Part shown: piece after piece, positions 56,802-64,000 of the stretch
Numbering within the stretch: position 1 is the first letter of the stretch
Layout of the letters: every line of letters starts with the position of its first letter
NCBI RefSeq assembly: GCF_020360975.1
Contig: NW_025408667.1
Location: forward strand, 11,718,001 to 11,782,000
Direction of reading: 5' to 3'
Origin: Hirsutella rhossiliensis
Lineage: Eukaryota; Ascomycota; Sordariomycetes; Hypocreales; Ophiocordycipitaceae
Length of the DNA: 64,000 nucleotides
Notes under the pieces: model-generated
The model's input: the letters and a program-made list of their open reading frames with translations, nothing else
The model's database searches: none
Told to the model about the DNA's origin: nothing
Position numbers and translations under genes: made by a program

Positions 56802-58982
56802 CCCATGCCCCACCCCCCTTTCGGTAACACCCACCTTTCGGTAGCGCATTAGGAAATATCCCCACCAAACCCATCAATTTCACTTACACCGATTCCAGCC
56901 AGCTTTGAAGATATTCACAAGCCGTCACTTGGAGTAGATAGAGGATTGATTGAATTCTACTTTTCGATGGTTGAATGTTTGTACAGGGGTCTGTGGCCTG
57001 TGCGTACCTTGCACGTGAAATTACCATCCAACCCCCTAATCTCCTTCCGCCTCCTGACGATGATTCTTCTCGTTATTCCTCCACCACATGACCAAAATGA
57101 CCTTAAAGCGGCCTCGGAGTATTTATACGGAGGATATTATGGCTAATGCGATAATTGATGTCACAAAAAACGGCTTGTCGCAGTACCGCGCCGCCCAAAA
57201 GTATGACATACCTCAGCAGTCTATTTCCGACAGACTCAAAGGCCAGGTAGCCCTGGCTGATCAGATCCAGCCTCGTCAACTCTTGAGTAAGTCTCAGGAA
57301 GCTCGCTTGGTTTCTTGGATCCTCCGCCAAGAGTCTCTCGGCTATGCTCCTCCCACAGTCAGATCCGCGCATGTGTGGAGGCTCTTATGAAGCAACTGAA
57401 CAACGAGCGGACAGTGGGGCGCAACTGGGTCTCTAAATTCATCAATCGCCATCCGGACATCAAGAACAAGCGTGGGAGACGTCAGGAAGCTAACCGATTT
57501 AATGCTTTTACGCCTCGTGCGGTTCACTGGTTCTTCGATATCAGGGAAAAGGAGTATGGATGGATTAAACCAGAAAATACCGTGAATGTTGACGAAGGCG
57601 GTATTATGTCTGGCTTTGGTGAGTATTTGGCTTGTCTTTCATTACTTTTACTAACCAGACTCTTTTGCCAGGTTTGGATAGTCTTGTGGTTGGGAGTGCA
57701 GACCCAAAACGGAAGGCCCTTCTGAAAGGGCCACAGTCCCGCAACTGGACCTCATTTATTGAAGCTATCACCGCGGACGGCCGTGTCCTTACCCTGGCAT
57801 TATCTTTAAGGGCAAAGAACTTCAGAAACAGTGGTTCTTGACGGAATTCGGCAAAATAGCCGACTGGCATTACATAACGTCGCCCAACGGATGGACGGAC
57901 AACCATATCGCTATTGAGTGGCTTGAGAGGATCTATTTGCCCCAGACGCGACCAGCCGATGCCTCAGATGCTAGACTGATCATATTAGATGGACATGGAA
58001 GTCATGCAACGGTGCGTTTCTTTATCCACCTCTGTAGGAATTACCGTTAACCGGGACCAGGATGCATGGATGGCCACATGCTTTTTGAACAACGTTTATT
58101 GCTGTTACCTTCCTGCCCACTGCTCTCATGGCCTCCAGCCGTTAGATAACGGTGTATTCAATGCCTCCAAGGCAGCTTACCGAAAGAACTTCAGAAATTG
58201 ACCTGTTTGACCGATTCTGCGCCTGTTCATAAGGTCAATTTTATACGGGCATATGCTAAAGCGCGCGAGGTTGGAATGACGGCAAAGAATATATTGTCCG
58301 GCTGGAGGGTCACTGGGAATTGGCCGATCTCACGATCCAAGGCATTGCGGCATCCAGAAATTCACGCGGACATTGTAGAGACGTCTCCAAAGTCCGCGCC
58401 ATTTTTGGTTCTGATGATACGCCAAGAAACAGCCGCCAGATTCGCGATTTCGGAAAGAACAAGACTCCTGGCACCCGGAGACGATACGCCGTGATAGCTA
58501 GAGGCTTTGAAGCCCAGAACAGACGCTTGCCGAGCACAGCAACAGAATCGCGAAGCTAGAGGAAGAAGTGGCCCGGCTGCAGAGAGGCAAGAAGAGCAAT
58601 TCCGAACCTGAACAGACGGTTCATGACTCTCAGTGAAGCTTTGGTGGCTGAGGAAGCCATTCCCAAATTAAAAGCCAAGAGATAGCCGTTGTTCTGAATT
58701 CTGACACAGAGGAGGAGGCGGTCTCAGAGGTGGAGACAGCTTCAGTGATCGAAGTCAAGGTGGCACCGAAGCCCTTCCAGTCACCACCAGATCCGGGCGA
58801 ATGGTAAAAAAGCGCCGGTACATATAAGAGCGTCCATTTCTCTACGGAATGATATTTTTTTGTGTTTATAATGTTAAGTTCTGATCATATTTCATGTAGT
58901 TCAAATGGTAGACTTTTGGTGGAGAATTTTTCAAATGCGCTACCGAAAGGTGGGTGTTACCGAAAGGGGGGTGGGGCATGGG
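56802..58982 (+). mobile_element. pogo-type DNA transposon, family A copy 2
   Basis: 2,181 bp with inverted ends CCCATGCCCCACCCCCC... and ...GGGGTGGGGCATGGG, TA at 56800-56801 and 58983-58984. Nearly identical to copy 1 at 11437-13617. It inserted into the TA of the target duplication next to the solo gypsy LTR. Confidence 0.95.
57088..58494 (+). pseudogene. pogo-type transposase, family A copy 2
   Basis: Starts MTKMTLKRPRSIYTEDI; HTH SQYRAAQKYDIPQQSISDRL; second DNA-binding part GRNWVSKFINRHPDIKNKRG; DDE core VNVDEGGIM, LIILDGHGSHAT, LQPLDNGVFN. Introns 57619-57671 (GTGAGT...TTGCCAG) and 58012-58060 (GTGCGT...GACCAG). Against copy 1 it lacks single bases near 57351 (CTCC/CTCCC), 57794 (CCC/CCCC) and 58184 (CG/CGG), each of which breaks the frame. 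Copy 1 has its own, different one-base losses. The C-terminal tail is in another frame after about 58400. Confidence 0.85.
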
Positions 58983-58984
58983 TA

Positions 58985-59393
58985 TCCACTGGAGTTCAAC
59001 TAAGTGCAAAAGGATAACTCGAAGGTTTTGGCCTCAGAAATCTACGGAATGGTCAATGGATTCGACATTGGCATATCGGTATCAACGACTTTAAAGATGA
59101 TCACTGACCGTCTCGGACTTCCTTCTATCCCTCTGATCGTCTGTACGGACTCGTACTCTCTCTACGAATGTCTCATCAAACTAGGCACAACGAAGGAGAA
59201 GCGATTGATGATCGACATTATGGCCCTTCGTCAGTCGTACGAGCAGCGAGAGATCGCAGAGATTCGTTGGATCAACGGTGCAGACAATCCAGCTGATGCT
59301 ATGACAAAGGCATCACCGAACCGAGCCCTGGAACGTCTCATCGATACCAACAGTCTGACAATTCGAATGGAAGGATACGTCCAACGCCCTTGA
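58985..59393 (+). pseudogene. copia 2, 3' part of RNase H
   Basis: After the nested insertions the text resumes with HWSSTKCKRITR, loses the frame near 59025, then gives SEIYGMVNGFDIGISV, VCTDSYSLYECLIKLGTTKE, IRWINGADNPADAMTK and a stop at 59393. The matching parts of copia 1 and 3 show the same segment uninterrupted. Confidence 0.9.
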
Positions 59394-59604
59394 TCACTTG
59401 TGACGCCCATGATTAAATGGTCATTGCAGTCAACTAGCCCGTCTTTCTTTCGTCCATTCCCTAAGATCCCTATTGTGGGTACTCCGCACAACCGGACTTT
59501 CGGCACAGTTATCATTAATTACCTACACAACTAGGTCTTTCTTCTCGTTTGAACCTGGATGGATCATTGCTATGCTTCTCATAGCAAAAGAAAAGTTGCC
59601 AGTG

Positions 59605-59706
59605 TGGGAATTCTAGTAATGCCTTGAGGAACGTTAGTGCCTTGAGGAACGTTAATAGTGACGAAAAGGTTCTTCTGGTTCCTCCCCGGGGAGAAAGAAA
59701 AAAAAA
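59605..59706. repeat. Inverted relative of the 8.7-8.96 kb repeat
   Basis: GCCTTGAGGAACGTTA (twice), GTGACGAAAAGGTTCTTCTG and GGTTCCTCCCCGGGGAGAAA correspond to the reverse complement of the unit at 8776-8880. It lies between copia 2 and the copia 3 LTR. Confidence 0.6.
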
Positions 59707-59769
59707 CGCCGCCTGATGGTAGGCACCTATGTGCCTACAGATACGCATGCGCACAAGCTGTAGGCTGAG

Positions 59770-60590
59770 TCACAGTCACGACAGGTAGGGTAACCGGTGA
59801 TGACTTCAATTGTAACTAACTAGGGAAGAGGAAGCTATTCACAAGAAACGGAATGTGCACCCGGTAATGGGGCATGCAGCCGGGGCTGCGTGCCCTGATC
59901 GCGGGTAGGGTGTCACGTGGGAGTCGTGCATGAACCGTGATGGTATCCCGATTGCACGGGTTACTCAGCAGGTTAGTATTCCAACACAGGCAGTCTTTTC
60001 TTTTCGTGATGGAATCCGAAGGCTGCCGTGCCTGCCCTTCATTCCGGTCTCAATGAAGGAGGCTCGTCATCATGGCGTCGTTTGTCGTTAGGTGGTGTCT
60101 GCGGTCACGGGTCGTTGTACATATCCTTCCACTCGAATCGTCAGCCTGTTCGTCTCAATCAACCGTTCCAAAGCACGGTTGGGTGCTGCTTGGTCATCGC
60201 ATCAGCCGGGTTGTCATCCCCATTGATCCAACGGATCTCTGCCATCTCGCGCTGCTCGTAGGACTGCCTTAGCGCCATGATATCAATCATGAGTCGCTTC
60301 TCTTTCGTGGTCCCGAGCTTTACGAGGCATTCGTATAGCGAGTATGAGTCGGTGCAGACAATGAGGGGAGTCGGGGGTAGGTCCAGCTGCTTGACAATAG
60401 CCTGCAGGGTGGTCGCGATGACAATGGCCATATCGAAACCTTGGACCATGCCGTAGATCTCCGAGGCTAGCACGCTCCGGGTCACTCGCTTGCTCTTCGT
60501 AGATGACCAGTGCAGGACATTGCCTCTGATCGTGAAATCAGCAGGGCTCTGTTCCTCGTTGGCGAGCACAATAACAAAGCCCAGTTGTGC
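59770..60590 (-). mobile_element. Copia element 3, 3' fragment with LTR
   Basis: Minus-strand RNase H text (LGFVIVLANEEQ; LHWSSTKSKRVTRSVLASEI; DSYSLYECLVKLGTTKEKRL; DDNPADAMTK; 60602-60165) is followed by an LTR starting TGTTGGAATACTAACC at 59986 on the minus strand; its far end near 59770 is uncertain. Everything 5' of RNase H is missing; the break at about 60590 joins a host membrane-protein frame. Confidence 0.75.
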
Positions 60591-61077
60591 GAGAATCATC
60601 ATTTTTGGACTAGCATTAGTCTTTCACCTTCCCTTTATTGGGGCGACCGTCTGGCAATTCCCGCTATCCGGCGTCGAATACTGGTGCGCTGCTCCAATGG
60701 TGTCTCACTTGGTTACCGTTATTATGGTTATGGCGATATGGAGGAAGACACAGTCTTTCCGTCGTTTTGACCGGCACTCTAACCAGCCTCAGCCAGAGCA
60801 GCCGACGTCAAACCAGGGGATGCCGTGGCTTGGAGCAGTGAGCGGATTGGTGTTCCTAGCATCATCTGTGCTCCTGATATGTTCTGTGACTGGTTGGGTG
60901 AGACACCAGTTTGGAGGTCAGTGTGGACTTTGTCTGGCGATTTTAGTTGTGCCAGCAGTACCTCTGGACAGTATGATGAGAGAACACCAGAGGAAACGGG
61001 TAGACAGAGAGGTGCAGCTGTCTGTGGTGACAGACCCCGGTACTGAACGGTCGACGGAGCACCTTGTATTATCCTGA
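60591..61077 (+). pseudogene. 5'-truncated multi-pass membrane protein
   Basis: From the copia junction the plus frame reads IIIFGLALVFHLPFIGATVW, then a second hydrophobic segment (MVSHLVTVIMVMAIW), a polar loop rich in Gln/Pro, and two more (WLGAVSGLVFLASSVLLICS; CGLCLAILVVPAVPL), ending in a charged tail at 61077. Four membrane segments remain. No start codon of its own is visible; the 5' end is lost at the junction. Family not recognised. Confidence 0.5.
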
Positions 61078-61175
61078 GGGCACTGAATCAGACAGACGGT
61101 AATTCCATCACTGTACGCCCTCCGTCTACGGCCAATTCCTTATATTTAAGCGTCCCAAGTTTGGGCCACAGGAAT

Positions 61176-61439
61176 ATGCTGCATTCAGGTCGTGCAAACG
61201 CTCCAAGTAATCCTTCCAAGTTGGATGCGCGACGCAAAGGTGCCTTCCGAAGCATATATGGAAGCCCTGCTTTCCACGTCAATCATGATCTTTTCTTTAG
61301 TTCAGTTACACTCTCCTCGACGGAAATACCCACGTTAGTTCACGCAAATGTCCACCAGTCGTCTGAAAGACATATTCTAAAGGACTTCATCGGACTCGCA
61401 GAAGAGCTCGCTAAGGACAACCGGCTCGTCTCGCCCTAA
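61176..61439 (+). CDS. Hypothetical small protein, 87 aa
   Basis: ATG at 61176 preceded by a TATA-like TTATATTTAAG (about 61138-61148). The product is polar, without signal peptide or recognised domain; the C-terminus reads HILKDFIGLAEELAKDNR. A short unspliced frame, so chance cannot be excluded. Confidence 0.3.
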   Translation: MLHSGRANAPSNPSKLDARRKGAFRSIYGSPAFHVNHDLFFSSVTLSSTEIPTLVHANVHQSSERHILKDFIGLAEELAKDNRLVSP

Positions 61440-61801
61440 TATTCACGCTGTAGACAGTGTCCAGACGTCCAAATATGCTTAACTTACCTCCGCAAATGAA
61501 GTGTCAATCGAAGTCCAAGTTCTGGGGGGCGACGAGCTCGCCGTGAACGACTACAGTTCTGATGGCAGTGAAAGCGGCTCGCCAAGCATGAAGTGGGGGC
61601 TGTTCCGGCGTACGACACCTTAACATAGGGAAAGGCAGCGGCAATCACTCATCACGCTTATGGTGGAGAGTAAGAAAGCAACAGTCAACCTCAGACAAGG
61701 GATTTAGCGAGGAGCCTCGATTCAATTTTCTGCATGCTCAAGTCACATGCGACCCCGGGAAAACCCGGGCAGTTCTATCGCCACGAACGACTCGCCGCAG
61801 T
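61440..61801. other. No recognisable gene
   Basis: Short frames only. It could hold introns of a gene linking 61176-61439 and 61802-62020, but no convincing splice pair was found. Confidence 0.35.
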
Positions 61802-62020
61802 ATGCTCATGACCGAGTTGACCGACTCACTTAGACTTGGACTCGTGTTGGAAAGGCAGCAGGGGGCACTCACACCCGACGCCGTCTTGGATCATCGATAC
61901 GCCTCACATAATTCGGTGACCCGAGGGCAATTCCCCGACAAGTCTCGCATGAAGGCTAGCGAGGATGCAAATGCCAGCTTGTGGAACCAGCATTTCTTAG
62001 ACGAGATATTTAAGGACTAG
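61802..62020 (+). CDS. Hypothetical small frame, 72 aa
   Basis: Polar, moderately charged product (LTDSLRLGLVLERQQGAL), no domain. It may be a last exon of a gene whose other exons were not identified, or a chance frame. Confidence 0.2.
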   Translation: MLMTELTDSLRLGLVLERQQGALTPDAVLDHRYASHNSVTRGQFPDKSRMKASEDANASLWNQHFLDEIFKD

Positions 62021-62171
62021 GTTACTACCATTCTAAGGGCTGGTGAAAATATAACAATTCAGCACTCCTCCACGGCTGGTTGCTTGCTCCTCCGGATATT
62101 GTGAATCCGCTGTCGCTTATGCCCTTGCCCATGGCTTTGCCATCTTCTTTTAGGCGCTCGACATTCTGTAC

Positions 62172-62693
62172 TTACACCCCCGGATATCCCGCCGTGGTCT
62201 CTCCGCTCGCATTGCCTGGTGTGTCGTGACGAGTCCGAAGGAGAAGACTGAGAAAGGCTGATAGTAATTCTAACAGGCTTGCAGAGAGGAGGTCAAGTTC
62301 CATCTCAACCTGTTTGCCTTGTTCGTTCTCGACTGTACCTCTGGCCTCTACTCGATGGCAAGTATCGGATACAGTGACTCGAAAAACGAGCCCAGTAGGA
62401 GGACGATTCTCCTTGTCATCGTCGCAAAAGGAAGAGTAACCACTCTCTTCAAGATCGCTAGGTGCAAACAAGGGCTGAATATTTTGTGTAGGTGACACTG
62501 CAATCTCGTCTTGCGGATATTTGTCTCGACAGTTTGTGCCGTTGAGTTGGCTTTCGGTATCCGAGAATTCTGATGTGGGCGAGGTAGGACAAAGAAGCAT
62601 ATCGAGAGCACGAAGATGACCAGTTTGTCCACAGGCAATCGATTCAGTGGAACTCATATTCCCCTGCATAGTCGAGGTAGTGTCAGTCGACAT
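62172..62693 (-). CDS. Hypothetical disordered protein, 173 aa
   Basis: The ATG at 62693 (MSTDTTSTMQGNMSSTESIA) is preferred over 62762. The N-terminal two thirds are Ser/Thr/Asp-rich and probably disordered, with an acidic patch (EESGYSSFCDDDKENRPP). A GTVENEQGKQVEMELDLL strand-like part precedes a Leu-rich amphipathic C-terminal helix (LSASLLELLSAFLSLLL). No signal peptide and no family recognised. Protein-like, non-repetitive composition suggests a real gene. Confidence 0.45.
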   Translation of the reverse strand: MSTDTTSTMQGNMSSTESIACGQTGHLRALDMLLCPTSPTSEFSDTESQLNGTNCRDKYPQDEIAVSPTQNIQPLFAPSDLEESGYSSFCDDDKENRPPTGLVFRVTVSDTCHRVEARGTVENEQGKQVEMELDLLSASLLELLSAFLSLLLRTRHDTPGNASGETTAGYPGV

Positions 62694-62762
62694 GGCGGGA
62701 AGGAGGGCCTCGTTGGCTTTCGGAGAATTGCAAGAAAATGGGAGATATGGAAACCGGGACAA

Positions 62763-63794
62763 AGGGGGGTGGTGCCTACCTCCTTTACTTTCTACACGAG
62801 TATGAGACGGGCTGCCTTGGCCGGGACGAGCGCCAGCGAATCATCCCGAGAATCCCCAAGGCGCAGCTTTGGCCATCTCATTGCACATATTGTCGGGTGG
62901 GATCATGCGCCTTCCTCCACTTCCGGGCTGTGGTCCGTTGTTGCTTCGCTGACGCCTGCCGGCCACCCTGAGATGGTTTATGCGTCTTTGACCAGGTTCA
63001 GCTTCTGCATCAATGCACCGATCGCATCCGCTAATGCTGCAAAATTACGAGTAGCCAACTTCTCCGTAGGTGCAGGGGCGAACCGAATCGTGCAGACTAG
63101 TCCGCAGCCTCCCTGCGCCGGGGTTCAGGAGGAACGCGAGGCAGGACTTGTCCGTTAATTCCTCTTCCTCGTCGTTGACCCAATATATGACAATGTACAT
63201 GTACATGCCTGGGAAGTGTCGGGGGTGGCGAAGCTTGCAGCGGAGGGAGCCTCGCGACAAGGGGAGGGCTGCCCACGTCGGCATCAACTTCGGGAAGATG
63301 ACGGCGACCTTCGCGATACCTACATTTGCATCTAACGAGATAGCAATACTTCACAATGCATGAAAATTAGCCGCAGCTCCAATGGAGCGACTCTAGAGAG
63401 CCGTCAGGGACACCCCTTAGGGTGGGAAAACGAGACATGGCGATATTTACACGCTCCGCTTGCTAGACGCCACCATAGACTGCTGGTTTGTATGATTACC
63501 TGTCCGGCTTTCACGTCGTGTTTCCCAGCTCTGCTACCAACTACGTCTTCCATTCATTCCTTGACTCAACGCTTGACTTCTAGGTCGTGAGTATCTTGCG
63601 GCACTTACGGCTTACACGCGCTACTAAGAGCACATGCGAGAGCTCGTGGTAGCGAATCTAAACGAGACAATGTCACAACCTCGGCGTCCTCTTTTCGACT
63701 CCTACGCAAGTGCGAAAGGCTCTCCCGCCCAGCAAAAACCCAACCTACACGCCGAAGCCACGACAGCCGCTCCAAAGCCCGAGCGCCAGGACGA
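62763..63794. other. No confidently recognised gene
   Basis: Open frames up to 180 codons overlap on both strands (for example 62616-63158 plus and 63045-63287 minus). None has a domain, signal or splice support. Confidence 0.4.
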
Positions 63795-63796
63795 TA

Positions 63797-64000
63797 CCAT
63801 GCCCCACCCCCCTTTCGGTAACACCCACCTTTCGGTAGCGCAATTGAAAAATTCTCCACCAAAAGTCTACCATTTGAACTACATGAAATATGATCAGAAC
63901 TTAACATTATAAACACAAAAATATCATTCCGTAGAGAAATGGACGCTCTTATATGTACCGGCGCTTTTTTCGATCACTGAAGCTGTCTCCACCTCTGAGA
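63797..64000 (-). mobile_element. pogo-type family A copy 3, cut by the window edge
   Basis: After TA at 63795-63796 it starts CCATGCCCCACCCCCCTTTC and continues CTCCACCAAAAGTCTACCAT, GGACGCTCTTATATGTACCG to the end of the window, the reverse complement of the 3' end of copies 1 and 2. The transposase would lie beyond 64000. Confidence 0.9.

Larger units (their letters stand above)
52529..59393 (+). mobile_element. Ty1/copia element 2, nested insertions, LTRs not found
   Basis: Gag, protease, integrase, RT and RNase H in copia order on the plus strand, closely related in protein to copia 1. The pol frame is interrupted at 56477 by a solo gypsy LTR and family A copy 2 (56478-58982) and resumes at 58985. 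No LTR could be paired on either side; a candidate primer-binding-like TGGCGGAAACCGGGGATCCG lies at about 52477. Gag has an internal deletion near 52945 and small shifts break the frame elsewhere. Confidence 0.85.

Noticed and set aside
62616..63158. Plus-strand 180-aa frame
   Set aside because: Partly antisense to the better-supported 62172-62693 gene; no domain or splice support.

Overview
This is a stretch of nuclear DNA from a filamentous ascomycete, probably a member of the Sordariomycetes and perhaps of the Hypocreales. The signs are short 50-75 nt introns with GTRNGT donors and CTRAC-type branch points, pogo/Fot1-type transposons with TA target duplications, a chromodomain Ty3/gypsy element, Tad1-like LINE pieces and small secreted host proteins. 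Species cannot be read from the sequence alone. Mobile elements dominate; about eight host genes or fragments lie between them.

Layout. 0-2.5 kb: GC-rich imperfect repeats that keep one frame open. 2.2-8.4 kb: a Helitron (zinc-finger/DUF6570 module, HUH Rep, Pif1-type helicase) broken by small frameshifts. 8.4-11.1 kb: a MITE, short repeats, a LINE RT scrap and a second GC-rich tandem repeat. 11.4-13.6 kb: pogo-type family A, copy 1. 13.7-16.9 kb: an oligopeptide transporter (OPT) gene on the minus strand with four single-base gaps. 18.65-19.15 kb: a secreted beta/gamma-crystallin-like protein. 20.4-22.5 and 22.6-27.0 kb: two neighbouring pogo-type family B elements, the second carrying a LINE piece and two tRNA-derived SINEs. 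28.0-28.7 kb: a P/Q-rich host gene. 29.5-30.7 kb: a noncoding retroposon. 31.8-42.4 kb: pogo-type family C with a complete gypsy chromovirus inside it. 42.6-48.7 kb: a complete copia element (minus). 49.1-49.6 kb: a four-exon secreted cysteine-rich gene with two knottin-like domains. 50.8-52.4 kb: repeat relics. 52.5-59.4 kb: a second copia element (plus) interrupted by a solo gypsy LTR and family A copy 2. 59.6-61.1 kb: a copia 3' end fused to a truncated membrane-protein gene. 61.1-63.8 kb: small hypothetical genes. 63.8-64.0 kb: family A copy 3, cut by the window edge.

Nesting gives a partial order of events: family C, then gypsy inside it; copia 2, then a gypsy LTR inside it, then family A into the target duplication of that LTR. 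Many reading frames, including single-copy host genes, break by one missing base in a short C/G (sometimes A/T) run. This looks as much like uncorrected long-read assembly error as like decay, so 'pseudogene' labels on otherwise well-kept genes are provisional. The least expected host locus is the double-knottin gene at 49.1-49.6 kb.
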